From the NCBI GenBank assembly GCA_934418125.1, contig CAKRWT010000014.1:1-60360 (forward strand): DNA of 60,360 bases, read 5' to 3'. This document shows positions 36,714 to 45,359 of this stretch, in pieces. Numbering within the stretch: position 1 is the first letter of the stretch; each line of letters begins with the position of its first letter. The notes beneath the pieces are model-generated. The model saw only the letters and a list, made by a program, of their open reading frames with translations, made no database searches and was not told the DNA's origin. The position numbers and the translations under genes are program-made. This stretch comes from an uncultured Lachnospiraceae bacterium. GTDB taxonomy: Bacteria > Bacillota > Clostridia > Lachnospirales > Lachnospiraceae.

Positions 36714-38402
36714 TTACTCTGTCACATCCCAGTTCTGGACATCATTGAAAAATCCATAAACACTTGGCTGTGCGCCAGTCACACGGTTGCTTACAGCACC
36801 CTGTGCACTGATGATATAAACAGAGAACATTGCTACATCTTCCTGCATCTTCTTGTCAACGATAGAATATAAATCCTTGATTTCAGCAACATCGGATGTC
36901 TCCTGTGTTCCTGCTAATGCTGTATTTACTTCATCATTGCTGTAGCCGGTCCAGCTTCCTTCTCCACCTAATAACCATGTTACATCCGGATAAGGGTCAA
37001 CTGGTGCATAGGTATACTGTACTGCCATAATATCATAATCAGTCGTACCTGCAACAGACATTAACGTAGCAAGGTCTACCGTTGTTACCTCTACATTGAT
37101 TCCTACTGCCGCCCACTGTGCCACCATAACCTGAACGCCATTTACAAAAGTATTATCACCGGAGTTCACATAGAAACGGAGGGTCTGGGAACCATCCCAT
37201 CCGGCTTCCTCCAGAAGTTCTTTTGCCTTCTCAGGATTATACTCGATTGGAGTAATACTGTCATCGTAGAATGGACTTGCAGAAGATAAGAAACCATCTA
37301 CTACCTCGCCATGTCCTTTTAATAACTGGTCTACCAACTGCTGTCTGTCGATTGCATATACCAGTGCCTGACGTACTCTTGCATCCGGAATGTTCGCTGT
37401 CTGGATAAAGGCAGACTGGTTTGTTACCGGAGAGCCATAAACAACAGAAACATTCTCCAGTGCTTCGATACTCTCATAATCTTCCTGTGGGATTGCTGTC
37501 ATGGTGTGCTGTGTGATGTCAATCTCACCGGACTGTAAACCAGAGTAAATCTGGCTTCCGTCTACAATCTTGATATTTAACTTATCAATCTTAGGTGCAC
37601 CCTTCCAGTAATCTTTATTTGCTGTATAAGAAATATAATGGTCATTGTCATAATCGGTTAAGAAGAATGGTCCACTGATAACGTCCGGTTTGTTAAACCA
37701 CTCAGCCGTTGTCAACTCATCCTCTGCAAACTGTTCAATGACATGCTTTGGCATAACATGAATATATCTTGCATAAGTGTTCTGGAATGTTGTAAGTGCC
37801 ATCGGATACTTGGAAGTAAACTGAACCGTCTTGTCATCCAGTACCTGAACACCTGACATGGAGGTTGCTCCTTCTTCCACAAAACCAGTTGCATCATCGG
37901 TACCCTCGAATGCATATAACATTAATGTTGTGTTATTTACAATCGGGCTTGCCAGACGTAATACGGAATACGCTACATCATCTGCCGTAACCGGTGTTCC
38001 ATCAGACCAGGTTGCCGCATCATCTACATGGACAACGAAGTTGATGTTGTCTTCTGTGGTAATGGAATCTGCTAACATTGCCTGGAAATTCAGGTCCTTA
38101 TCCAGTTCCATCAATGGTAAGAACATTAAATCGATTGCATACTTATTGATTTCTGTCTGGTCAATCGCAAAAGGATTTACCCCTCCCAGACTGTCTGTAA
38201 CACCAACGTTGATGATTTTCTCACCCTCTGCTGCTGTTGCAGGACCGGCACCTTCTGTACTCTCTTCTGTGCCTTCTTCTGTTACTGCTGCATCTTCCGT
38301 TGTTGTACCTTCTTCTGTAGAAGCCGCACCACAAGCGGTAACAGATGCTACCATGACGAGTGCTAACAACAGACTCATCACTTTTGTTGTGATTTTTTTC
38401 AT
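36714..38402 (-). CDS. oppA: oligopeptide ABC transporter substrate-binding lipoprotein OppA
   Basis: A 562-residue SBP_bac_5 family lipoprotein that captures peptides outside the membrane. The signal peptide MKKITTKVMSLLLALVMVAS ends in lipobox VTAC, followed by a Thr/Glu-rich linker. The family signature is in TWSDGTPVTADDVAYSVLRL, and NIPDARVRQALVYAIDRQQL and YNPEKAKELLEEAGW are typical. The start at 38402 has GAGGAGG 7 bases upstream. It is the first gene of the opp operon, with a strong promoter. Confidence 0.94.
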   Translation of the reverse strand: MKKITTKVMSLLLALVMVASVTACGAASTEEGTTTEDAAVTEEGTEESTEGAGPATAAEGEKIINVGVTDSLGGVNPFAIDQTEINKYAIDLMFLPLMELDKDLNFQAMLADSITTEDNINFVVHVDDAATWSDGTPVTADDVAYSVLRLASPIVNNTTLMLYAFEGTDDATGFVEEGATSMSGVQVLDDKTVQFTSKYPMALTTFQNTYARYIHVMPKHVIEQFAEDELTTAEWFNKPDVISGPFFLTDYDNDHYISYTANKDYWKGAPKIDKLNIKIVDGSQIYSGLQSGEIDITQHTMTAIPQEDYESIEALENVSVVYGSPVTNQSAFIQTANIPDARVRQALVYAIDRQQLVDQLLKGHGEVVDGFLSSASPFYDDSITPIEYNPEKAKELLEEAGWDGSQTLRFYVNSGDNTFVNGVQVMVAQWAAVGINVEVTTVDLATLMSVAGTTDYDIMAVQYTYAPVDPYPDVTWLLGGEGSWTGYSNDEVNTALAGTQETSDVAEIKDLYSIVDKKMQEDVAMFSVYIISAQGAVSNRVTGAQPSVYGFFNDVQNWDVTE

Positions 38403-38424
38403 AACACGTCCTCCTCGTTTAATT

Positions 38425-38441
38425 CCTAGTATTTTTCTAGG
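38425..38441 (-). promoter_or_regulatory. putative operator at the opp transcription start
   Basis: A perfect inverted repeat CCTAG-N7-CTAGG placed about 10-26 bases downstream of the opp -10 box, covering the expected early transcribed region. Repressor binding there would block initiation. The regulator is not identifiable. Confidence 0.45.
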
Positions 38442-38450
38442 TTTTGTGGA

Positions 38451-38480
38451 ATTATACTTCCATGCACGCATCGTTGTCAA
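38451..38480 (-). promoter_or_regulatory. oppA: promoter of the opp operon
   Basis: On the minus strand TTGACA (38475-38480), an 18-base spacer and TATAAT (38451-38456). Confidence 0.85.
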
Positions 38481-38660
38481 TAGCATTATCATAATTTCTG
38501 TGGATTTTATCGACAAATGTGTTTCTCTACCGCAACCTTTTCTGACTGCTTTCCTATTATTATATGCAACCGATTCAGTATAGCATAATCTTGACAATAA
38601 ATGCAATGCGTTGTATATTCTCTAGAGACTTCATTCGACTGTACGAAAGGAAAATGTGCC

Positions 38661-39302
38661 ATGCGAAATCTTCTGAATTACCAGTCCAGTGAATATGACT
38701 GTGGACCGGTTGCACTTACCAACGCCATTCGATACTTATTTGACAGAGAGGTTATCTACCCGGATGTCATTAAATATATTATGTTATATTGTCTGGATTC
38801 TTATAACGAAGCCGGCGAAATTGGCAAAAAAGGAACTTCTGCTTCTGCAATGATGTTTTTGAGCAACTGGCTGAATCAGTTCGGTAAAATGAAGAATTTC
38901 CCGATTTCCTGCGAATTCCTGGCAGGTGATTCCGTATACCTTTCCCAAAGCAGCAGCATTATTGCCGCCTTGCAGCAGGGTGGTGCTGTCGTATTACGGC
39001 TTTTTCTGGATGTCGGTCATTATGTACTTCTTACCGGTGTGGAAGGTAATAATGTATATCTCTTTGACCCTTACTATGAAGAGCCGGACGACCCGGATTT
39101 GGATAAAGAGTATTTGGAAGAAGGCATTACCTTCATCTTAGACCAGCCTAAGCGGGCAAACCGTCTGGTTTCCATGGAGCGGTTAAACCGTCTGACCAAA
39201 GGCTTTTATGAAATGGGACCTTACGAAACCCGTGAGGCACTGATTATTTTTAACAAAGAAACGGAGCTGTTCTCCGAAGATACGATTGATTATTTTATCT
39301 AA
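38661..39302 (+). CDS. C39-like cysteine peptidase family protein
   Basis: A 213-residue protein with no signal peptide, resembling the peptidase C39 (bacteriocin-leader) fold. The nucleophile is Cys14 in EYDCGPVAL, the His is in VGHYVLL (His120) and the Asp in YLFDPYY (Asp136), so the triad looks complete. No ABC transporter or leader peptide is attached, unlike bacteriocin exporters. It is divergent from the opp operon and ends at a strong terminator. The start at 38661 has GAAAGG upstream. The substrate is unknown; processing of a cytoplasmic protein is an inference. Confidence 0.75.
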   Translation: MRNLLNYQSSEYDCGPVALTNAIRYLFDREVIYPDVIKYIMLYCLDSYNEAGEIGKKGTSASAMMFLSNWLNQFGKMKNFPISCEFLAGDSVYLSQSSSIIAALQQGGAVVLRLFLDVGHYVLLTGVEGNNVYLFDPYYEEPDDPDLDKEYLEEGITFILDQPKRANRLVSMERLNRLTKGFYEMGPYETREALIIFNKETELFSEDTIDYFI

Positions 39303-39310
39303 GAAAACAA

Positions 39311-39360
39311 AATCCTACCCATGTGCCCTGTATATGGCACTTTTGGTAGGATTTTTCTTT
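39311..39360 (+). terminator. terminator after the C39-like gene
   Basis: AATCCTACC with an inner GTGCC / TGGCAC stem closes on GGTAGGATT, followed by TTTCTTT. It can also serve the convergent spoVT gene. Confidence 0.9.
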
Positions 39361-39372
39361 TCCTGACATTTC

Positions 39373-39915
39373 TTACTGTTCCATCTGCCTTCCCAAAAAA
39401 CCTGCCGCCGATAAAATCAGTTTCTGCTCGACTTCACCCATGCGGGATTTCTGGTCTGTCTCTAACAGCATTACTGAACCAATCACATCTCCTTCACAGA
39501 TAATCGGGCTGATTGCCTCATGCTGCACTTCCTCTGTCTCACTGCTTACCTGCACAAAGCCTCTGTCCCCTTTGGTTGCCATCACACTTTCCCGGTGATT
39601 GATTTTCTCCTCCAGCTCCCTGCTGATTGGCTTTCCCAAAAGTCCCTTCATGCCTCCCGCCACGGCGATAATCTGGTCCCTGTCAGAAATCATGGCAGTG
39701 TGCCCGGATACCTGTGCCATGCTCTCAGCATACTGCTTGGCAAAGGTTCCCATCTCCCCAATCGGGGAATACTTTTTCAGAATAATCTCCCCATCCCTGT
39801 CTGTAAAGATTTCAAGCGGGTCTGCTTCCCGGATTCGCAGCGTTCTTCTTATTTCTTTCGGGATAACAACCCGTCCAAGGTCATCTATGCGGCGTACAAT
39901 TCCTGTGGCTTTCAT
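39373..39915 (-). CDS. spoVT: stage V sporulation protein T (AbrB-like regulator)
   Basis: A 180-residue forespore regulator. The N-terminal AbrB swapped-hairpin DNA-binding domain (MKATGIVRRIDDLGRVVIPK and the rest of 1-50) is followed by a C-terminal GAF domain (about 55-178, SGHTAMISDRDQIIAVAGG). Length and order match SpoVT. AGGAGG lies upstream of the ATG. In Bacilli and Clostridia it controls late forespore genes and spore germination properties. Monocistronic. Confidence 0.95.
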   Translation of the reverse strand: MKATGIVRRIDDLGRVVIPKEIRRTLRIREADPLEIFTDRDGEIILKKYSPIGEMGTFAKQYAESMAQVSGHTAMISDRDQIIAVAGGMKGLLGKPISRELEEKINHRESVMATKGDRGFVQVSSETEEVQHEAISPIICEGDVIGSVMLLETDQKSRMGEVEQKLILSAAGFLGRQMEQ

Positions 39916-40041
39916 ATATAAAATTCCTCCTGCTTTCTACATACTTTCCATATTTGTGCTGTATGGGTAGTATGTGGAAAACAAGAGGAATTATGCACAT
40001 ATTGGTATCAATCATTTTCGGGCAAGTATTCCATCTCTTAT

Positions 40042-40391
40042 TTACCATTGCTGTGCCAAAATGATAAATGCCTGTTCCAACCAGTGCAAATAATTATAGA
40101 TACTTTCCGCCTTAAAATCGAGATATTCCCGAAACGACAGCGGAAACACAGAAATGGGAATATATCTTCCTGTCAGATAGGTAGAAATCTCACTGGACAT
40201 AAGCTTTGAATTGGAACCAGTTACATAAATGTCAGCCCTTCCACCTTCCAGTAAGTTATTGATAGCCTTTTCCCACCCCTCATTTCAAAAATAGTGGATT
40301 TTCCACAACGCCGGATACCTGTCAGGATTTTGACCAATGGTTTATCAATGAACGGTGCAATCTTTTCTATATAATTAGGTCTGAAAATCAT
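40042..40391 (-). pseudogene. AAA_14/DUF4143-type ATPase remnant with internal deletion and frameshift
   Basis: It starts with AAGGAGG and an ATG at 40391, MIFRPNYIEKIAPFIDK, then the P-loop TGIRRCGKST. After about 15 more codons the sequence jumps frame into NNLLEGGRADIYVTGSN, YLTGRYIPISVFPLSFREYL and a stop. Walker B and the DUF4143 half are gone. It is clearly related to the intact gene at 40526-41758, whose TGVRRCGKSS and TGRYIEFEILPLSFEEY correspond. The net length is not a multiple of three, so at least one frameshift or out-of-frame deletion is present. Confidence 0.85.
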
Positions 40392-40525
40392 TTTTCTACC
40401 TCCTTATAAGTATTAACCCAAAAAAGTTGTGTAAATCAATAAGTTTTTCAGGTCTAACCTTAAAAGCTTCTAAAATTTGCTAACTTTTTCTGGTTATACA
40501 TTAACTGCACTATCTCTTCTTTGGC

Positions 40526-41758
40526 TCAGTTAAACAATTCTCCCTTTGCCATAAACTCCGGTATATTTTTGTGTATAATCCCATTTCTCTTTTGAATAAT
40601 ATCATTTCTCGTAAGTACATATTTGGGATAATTATCTGTAATTGTCTCTAACGGCAGGTACTCCCTGTCCTCCGTCTCCCTGCTTGCCATTATGGTCATG
40701 GAAACCTGAACATAACTATATTCCATTGACTTTCCCCTCATAATAAAGTCGCACTCCAGCCTGCCAATTCTTCCAATACTTATTTCATATCCCTTTGACC
40801 TGGCATAACTGTACACTACATTCTCCAAAGCCGGACCATAATTAATTCTATTATCTGTATTGGTGGCAAAATAGAATCCCAAATCTGCCAAATAATATTT
40901 TTGTTCTCCCCTGATAGACTTTTTCGACTTTAAATCAAATCTTTTACATTCATATAATATTTTCGCATCTATCAAAATTTGAATATAACGATTTAACGTT
41001 TCTCTTTTAATATCCATTCCAGATTTATGCAATTCCTTCATCATACTGGTCAAACTCGTAGTTGCACCAAAATTATTAATCAAATAAGTTTGTATTTTCT
41101 CAAACACAGACACATTCCGGATTTTCACTCTCCTTTTAATGTCCTTCTCAAAAATCTCCTTTATAACACTTTTTATATAGATTCTTTTATCTTCCGGATT
41201 GTCATAAAAAATAGCCTTGGGAAATCCTCCATCATTTAAAAATTTGTCCAACTCTTCCGAAAGATTCGTGCTAACCTCTTTTTGGTAAAATTCTTTCATT
41301 TTTATATATTCTTCAAAAGAAAGTGGCAATATTTCAAATTCTATATATCTTCCCGTAAGCTTGGTAATTAGTTCCCCACTTAACAGATATGAGTTAGAGC
41401 CGGTTATAAATATTGAGTAATCACCTTCTCCACGATAAGCATTTATAACCTTTTCAAATCCATTCACATTCTGAATTTCATCTATAAACAAATATTTCAT
41501 TCCCTGCACATCATCATATTGCTCTATCTCTCTTTCCAACTGTTCCGTTTCTCTTATATCCTTATATCTTTTGGAATCCAGGTCCAATAAAATGATATTT
41601 TGCTCTGCTATATCCTGCTCTTTTAATTCCTCAATAATCGTTTTCATTAAAGAAGACTTTCCACATCTTCGTACCCCGGTAATTACTTTTATCATATCTG
41701 TATCGTGATAAAAGCCTCTCATTTTTCTTAAATAATTTTCTCGTTTATATAATTCCAT
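40526..41758 (-). CDS. AAA_14/DUF4143 ATP-binding protein
   Basis: A 410-residue protein. An AAA_14 ATPase domain (1-160) has Walker A TGVRRCGKSSLMK, Walker B MKYLFIDEIQN and sensor FITGSNSYLLSGEL. A C-terminal DUF4143 domain follows (about 200-400) with KYYLADLGFYFATN and a PD-(D/E)XK-like core ENVVYSYARSKGYEISIGRI, LECDFIMRGKSMEYSYVQVS. These proteins are common, variable accessory genes in gut bacteria, with no settled function. The decayed relative lies immediately downstream. Base composition is more AT-rich than neighbouring genes. Confidence 0.88.
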   Translation of the reverse strand: MELYKRENYLRKMRGFYHDTDMIKVITGVRRCGKSSLMKTIIEELKEQDIAEQNIILLDLDSKRYKDIRETEQLEREIEQYDDVQGMKYLFIDEIQNVNGFEKVINAYRGEGDYSIFITGSNSYLLSGELITKLTGRYIEFEILPLSFEEYIKMKEFYQKEVSTNLSEELDKFLNDGGFPKAIFYDNPEDKRIYIKSVIKEIFEKDIKRRVKIRNVSVFEKIQTYLINNFGATTSLTSMMKELHKSGMDIKRETLNRYIQILIDAKILYECKRFDLKSKKSIRGEQKYYLADLGFYFATNTDNRINYGPALENVVYSYARSKGYEISIGRIGRLECDFIMRGKSMEYSYVQVSMTIMASRETEDREYLPLETITDNYPKYVLTRNDIIQKRNGIIHKNIPEFMAKGELFN

Positions 41759-41809
41759 TGGCTAACCTCCTATCACACACTCATCATACCCCACCAAATT
41801 AATTTTCAC

Positions 41810-41860
41810 AAGTTAAGGGGGTATAATTTTATTTTATTTTAAATTATACCCCCTTAACTT
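41810..41860. terminator. 20-bp perfect palindrome, probable bidirectional terminator
   Basis: AAGTTAAGGGGGTATAATTT (41810-41829) and its exact complement (41841-41860) flank an 11-base T/A loop. It separates the lipoprotein gene (41928) from the ATPase (41758). There is no long T run outside the stem, but the stem ends in A/T, so termination or mRNA end protection are both possible. Confidence 0.65.
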
Positions 41861-41927
41861 ACATTATCACCGCTTATGTTCCCGCATCCATCGCCGTTGC
41901 CTGAAATCGTATTACTGCCCGCAGAGG

Positions 41928-42806
41928 TTACTCTCTGTCCCAAATCTGCTGGAAGAAATAATCTCCTTCCAGCATCTGTCCGTTCCCACTGTAGAATGCC
42001 CCGTTATCGATATTTAATGACAAAAGCAACAGCGAATCTTCCAGATACGGTGCCATTCGTTCCTGTAAGGACGGTACAACATCCTCTCTGTGTACACACT
42101 CCGCCCAGTCTGTATGCTCCTCTTCATCTACGGCAAACTCTACGCCATAGCTGTCTTCTATCACAATCCCCTGCTCATCATCTACATAAAAAACTGCGAA
42201 ATCGTACTGCGCGGTTCCCTGCATTTCGTATGTCACGCTTATCAACAGGTAATCCTGATTCTCCTTATGGGATATGCATATCGTGCCATTTCCGGCATGT
42301 GACAGATGAAAATTCCTGCTGATAAACCGCGGATAGCTTTCGTATTCATCGTCCCCGGTTCCCCGGTAAAGCTTCACGTAACAACCATGTGAGCTGTTAC
42401 TTAAAACATCCTGAACGGTTGCCCCAGAATCCGCGCTGTATCCCACCACAGACACCAAATCTTCTATCCCGTCATGGGTAATATCCGCAGTTGTCTCAAA
42501 TATGGGCACTTCGTATGCCTCATCTCCCGGATAATCGGCATTATAATAATATCCTTCTTCTCCTAACTGTCCAATATCTCCGTAAGGTGAATAAACATAT
42601 TCCTGGTCTTCCACAATATACTTTTCTGTCGCTGCATCCGGCTCTTCTTTTTCAGGAGTTTCTGTGTCTGTCTCTTCCGTAGGTGCAACCTCTGCAGGCT
42701 CACTTTGCATTTCTGTATTCTCTGCATTTTCCGATGTTTTTCCACACCCGAAAAGGCTTCCGCAGGTCAGCAGCATAACTGCTGCCATTATATATTTTCT
42801 TTTCAT
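41928..42806 (-). CDS. lipoprotein of unknown function
   Basis: A 292-residue secreted lipoprotein (signal MKRKYIMAAVMLLTCGSLF, lipobox LFGC, Cys21). A Glu/Thr/Pro-rich linker (about 25-65) leads to a globular domain. The strands PIFETTADITHDGIEDLVSVV and YVKLYRGTGDDEYESYPRFIS recall the calcium-binding beta-propeller-like repeats seen in FG-GAP/VCBS proteins (DxxxDGxxDL), but only one such unit is clear. No catalytic motif is recognised. It is flanked by strong hairpins, so it is probably monocistronic. Confidence 0.75.
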   Translation of the reverse strand: MKRKYIMAAVMLLTCGSLFGCGKTSENAENTEMQSEPAEVAPTEETDTETPEKEEPDAATEKYIVEDQEYVYSPYGDIGQLGEEGYYYNADYPGDEAYEVPIFETTADITHDGIEDLVSVVGYSADSGATVQDVLSNSSHGCYVKLYRGTGDDEYESYPRFISRNFHLSHAGNGTICISHKENQDYLLISVTYEMQGTAQYDFAVFYVDDEQGIVIEDSYGVEFAVDEEEHTDWAECVHREDVVPSLQERMAPYLEDSLLLLSLNIDNGAFYSGNGQMLEGDYFFQQIWDRE

Positions 42807-42846
42807 AGAAATCCTCTTTTCCTTCTTTACTACTTATAGCATACCT

Positions 42847-42892
42847 GAAAACGGCGATATTGCAAGCTATCCTGTGCAATATCGCCGTTTTC
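42847..42892 (-). terminator. terminator after the rubrerythrin operon
   Basis: An 18-bp perfect stem GAAAACGGCGATATTGCA / TGCAATATCGCCGTTTTC with a 10-base loop. It ends the perR-hrb-rbr transcript. Confidence 0.85.
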
Positions 42893-42930
42893 CATACAGA
42901 AATAATTCTGTTTATCTTAATCCCATTACC

Positions 42931-43473
42931 TTAATAATTTTCTTCATGAACTTCAAAGTAACTCTGTGGATGAGCGCATACCGGGCATACCTCAGGAGCC
43001 TTTGTTCCCACTACGATATGGCCGCAGTTACGGCACTCCCATACCTTCACTTCGCTCTTCTCAAATACCTGTGCTGTCTCGATGTTCTTCAGGAGCGCGC
43101 GGTATCTTTCCTCATGGTGTTTCTCAATCTCGCCTACTGCCCTGAATTTTGCAGCAAGCTCCGGGAAGCCTTCTTCTTCGGCAGTCTTGGCAAAGTCTTC
43201 ATACATATCGGTCCACTCATAGTTTTCCCCACCGGCAGCTTCTGCAAGGTTTTCTTTGGTGTCTCCGATTCCTGCCAGTTCCTTAAACCACATCTTGGCA
43301 TGCTCTTTCTCATTATCAGCGGTTTTCAGGAATATGGATGCCATCTGCTCGTAGCCTTCCTTCTTTGCTACGGATGCAAAATAAGTGTACTTGTTTCTTG
43401 CCTGGGATTCCCCTGCAAATGCCTCCTGTAAATTCTTTTCTGTCTGTGTTCCTGCATACTTGTTTGTTGCCAT
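42931..43473 (-). CDS. rbr: rubrerythrin
   Basis: A 180-residue peroxide-reducing protein. A ferritin-like four-helix domain holds the di-iron ligands ([35 protein letters not shown]). A C-terminal rubredoxin-like [Fe(SCys)4] domain has CRNCGH and CPVCAHP. The length is usual. It reduces H2O2 to water in anaerobes. It is the third gene of the operon with the PerR-like regulator and the flavin reductase-rubredoxin, which could be its electron donor. Confidence 0.96.
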   Translation of the reverse strand: MATNKYAGTQTEKNLQEAFAGESQARNKYTYFASVAKKEGYEQMASIFLKTADNEKEHAKMWFKELAGIGDTKENLAEAAGGENYEWTDMYEDFAKTAEEEGFPELAAKFRAVGEIEKHHEERYRALLKNIETAQVFEKSEVKVWECRNCGHIVVGTKAPEVCPVCAHPQSYFEVHEENY

Positions 43474-43487
43474 AACATGTTCCTCCG

Positions 43488-44111
43488 TTACTTTACTATT
43501 TTTTCAAAATCTGATGCCGGATGTTTGCACAAAGGGCAAATAAAATCTTCCGGTAATTCTTCTCCTACATACTCATAACCGCAAATTGTACAACGCCAGA
43601 TTGTCTGACCACTATCGATTGTCCCCACTGCCTGCGGTTTTGGTTTTATATTATCCAGGTAATGCTCATAGGTTGCCGATGGTGCTGCGCTCAATACTTC
43701 CATCTCAGTAACCTCACCGATAAACATGGAATGGGAGCCCAAATCCACGGTTTGATTTACCTTTACCGATAGATAGGCATTGGTTCCCTCTGTAATATAG
43801 TATAGGCCATTCCTGCCACGGGCATACTGTGCCACATTTTCAAACTTATTGACTTCCCGGCCAGACTGAAATCCAAAGTGCTTAAATAGTGCGAAATCTG
43901 CCTGCTGACTGATTACCGATACCGTAAACACTCCGGTTCTCTGAATCATGTCATGCGTATAGTTTGCTTTGTTTACACAGATACTCAACTGGTTTGGTTC
44001 AGAAGCTGCCTGGATTGCCGTGTTGATAATACACCCATTGTCCTTATCCGCCTCCCTGGCAGTTACCACAAACAAACCATAGCTTAACTTATGCATTGCG
44101 TTCTTGTCCAT
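43488..44111 (-). CDS. flavin reductase-rubredoxin fusion (high molecular weight rubredoxin)
   Basis: A 207-residue two-domain protein. The N-terminal FMN-binding flavin reductase-like domain (1-150, [32 protein letters not shown]) joins a C-terminal rubredoxin (about 160-207, [19 protein letters not shown] and [12 protein letters not shown]). In Clostridia such proteins pass electrons from NAD(P)H to rubrerythrin or flavodiiron proteins. ATG 44111 is chosen since AGGAGG is 7 bases upstream, overlapping the end of the regulator gene. A gap of 14 bp to rbr. Confidence 0.93.
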   Translation of the reverse strand: MDKNAMHKLSYGLFVVTAREADKDNGCIINTAIQAASEPNQLSICVNKANYTHDMIQRTGVFTVSVISQQADFALFKHFGFQSGREVNKFENVAQYARGRNGLYYITEGTNAYLSVKVNQTVDLGSHSMFIGEVTEMEVLSAAPSATYEHYLDNIKPKPQAVGTIDSGQTIWRCTICGYEYVGEELPEDFICPLCKHPASDFEKIVK

Positions 44112-44113
44112 TT

Positions 44114-44509
44114 TCAATCCTCCTTAGCCTGTCTTCTACAGATGGGGCAAATCCCTCTGAAAAAAATATCATAATCCAGAAACTGTATCCCATGAGTGTC
44201 ATGAATCTGTTCCTTCAGGTCCGGCAGCTCATCCATGTCCACATCAAATACCTCTCCGCACACTACGCAGCTGACATGATAGTGATTCTTCAAAGTAAAA
44301 TCAAACCGGTCTGCTCCACCCGGAATGTCCACCTTTCGGATAGCTCCTTCTTCGACCAGAATACCAAGATTTCTATATACAGTTCCCTTTCCTATGGTAG
44401 GATAATCCTTTTTGATAAATTCATACACGGCATCCGCAGTCACATGACTTTTCATCTGCTGTACCGCTTTCAGGACCAAATCCTTTTGAATGGTATTTCT
44501 TCTTTTCAT
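44114..44509 (-). CDS. perR: Fur-family regulator, PerR-like
   Basis: A 131-residue metal-dependent repressor. The winged-helix domain includes HVTADAVYEFIKK and IGKGTVYRNLGILVEEGAIRK. The metal core is NHYHVSCVVCG, and the structural zinc site uses CVVC and CPIC. Its position at the head of an operon with rubredoxin and rubrerythrin argues for peroxide sensing (PerR) rather than iron or zinc. It is translated in coupling with the next gene. It likely controls its own promoter. Confidence 0.88.
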   Translation of the reverse strand: MKRRNTIQKDLVLKAVQQMKSHVTADAVYEFIKKDYPTIGKGTVYRNLGILVEEGAIRKVDIPGGADRFDFTLKNHYHVSCVVCGEVFDVDMDELPDLKEQIHDTHGIQFLDYDIFFRGICPICRRQAKED

Positions 44510-44543
44510 TCGTTCTCCTTATTAGGAATATTTCTTAATAAAG

Positions 44544-44585
44544 ATTATATATTATTTACTGTTTTTGTCAATCTATATTTACTGT
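44544..44585 (-). promoter_or_regulatory. perR: perR promoter with repeated ACAGTAAATA boxes
   Basis: On the minus strand TTGACA (44566-44571), a 16-base spacer and TATAAT (44544-44549). The 10-mer ACAGTAAATA occurs twice, at 44576-44585 and 44553-44562, one just upstream of the -35 and one within the spacer. That placement suits repressor binding, although the sequence is not a classic PerR box. Confidence 0.75.
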
Positions 44586-44658
44586 AATTCTGTAGGACAA
44601 TCCCGCAACGCTTTCTTTATTTTAATTCTCATTTCTGCGCACGCTCTTTGCGCATGCC

Positions 44659-44729
44659 GAGTTTGTGTCAAGTGCGCGCAGACACAAATCTCGTGTGTGA
44701 AAAATCTTTCGTATATGGATTTTTCACAC
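44659..44729 (-). other. two adjacent hairpins after the nitroreductase gene
   Basis: GTGTGAAAAATC (44695-44706) pairs with GATTTTTCACAC (44718-44729), and next to it GAGTTTGTGTC (44659-44669) pairs with GACACAAATCTC (44681-44692). The first overlaps the nitroreductase stop. Neither has a T run, so a processed or stabilised 3' end is as likely as termination. Confidence 0.6.
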
Positions 44730-45256
44730 TATTCTACCCAGAATACCCTGCCGGATTTTCTGTCGGCAGCTTCCGGTAATTCTCCATCCATATAACCAAC
44801 TGCGCAGTGAGCGATTCCTTCCCATTCGCCCTCCACACCCAGTTCTTTAAGAAGTTCCTGGTATTCCGGAAGTTCAAATTCTTCCTTTGCCCTGTGAATC
44901 CAGATACTACCCAGGTTCAGGGAATGGGCAGCCAGCATCATATTTCCCATGACAAGGCTTCCGTCATATACCCGGGTTCCTACACTTTTATCTGCCAGAA
45001 CAATCAGAATTGCCGGTGCGCCGTAAAATGGGTCAAAGCCTTCCTGCCAGCCTCCGATTTTACAATTGATTTCTGACAGTTTATCGCGAAGTTCTTTATT
45101 CGTTACCGCAATCGTAACCGTTGCCTGTTTTCCCATGCCACTTGCGGCGTACAGACCCGCTTCTACAATCTGTTCCAAATCTTCTTTTGCCGGCATATTC
45201 GGTTTAAACTTACGAATACTGCGGCGTTCTTCCATTGCACGGATTACTTCATTCAT
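44729..45256 (-). CDS. nitroreductase family protein
   Basis: A 175-residue FMN-binding nitroreductase-fold enzyme that should use NAD(P)H to reduce nitro compounds or quinones. The FMN phosphate-binding start MEERRSIRKFKP is present, with ASGMGKQA and LNLGSIWIHRAKEEF, and the C-terminal GIAHCAVGYMDGE. The start at 45256 has AGGAGG 9 bases upstream. It stands alone between hairpins. The substrate is unknown. Confidence 0.9.
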   Translation of the reverse strand: MNEVIRAMEERRSIRKFKPNMPAKEDLEQIVEAGLYAASGMGKQATVTIAVTNKELRDKLSEINCKIGGWQEGFDPFYGAPAILIVLADKSVGTRVYDGSLVMGNMMLAAHSLNLGSIWIHRAKEEFELPEYQELLKELGVEGEWEGIAHCAVGYMDGELPEAADRKSGRVFWVE

Positions 45257-45294
45257 GTCTTTTATCCTCCTGTTTTTTCTATCTATTTTAGCAC

Positions 45295-45345
45295 AAAAAG
45301 GCAATACCCTATAAAGAATTTTCCCTATAGAGTGCCGCCTTTTTT
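45295..45345. terminator. bidirectional terminator between the VOC and nitroreductase genes
   Basis: The segment begins AAAAAGGC and ends GCCTTTTTT, with an inner stem around CCTATA / TATAG. Both strands end in a T run. Confidence 0.8.
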
Positions 45346-45359
45346 ATCAATGATTCCAA

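Noticed and set aside
37858..38583. Plus-strand frame of 241 residues
   Set aside because: Antisense to oppA; Ser/Val/Thr-rich mirror of the oppA codons.
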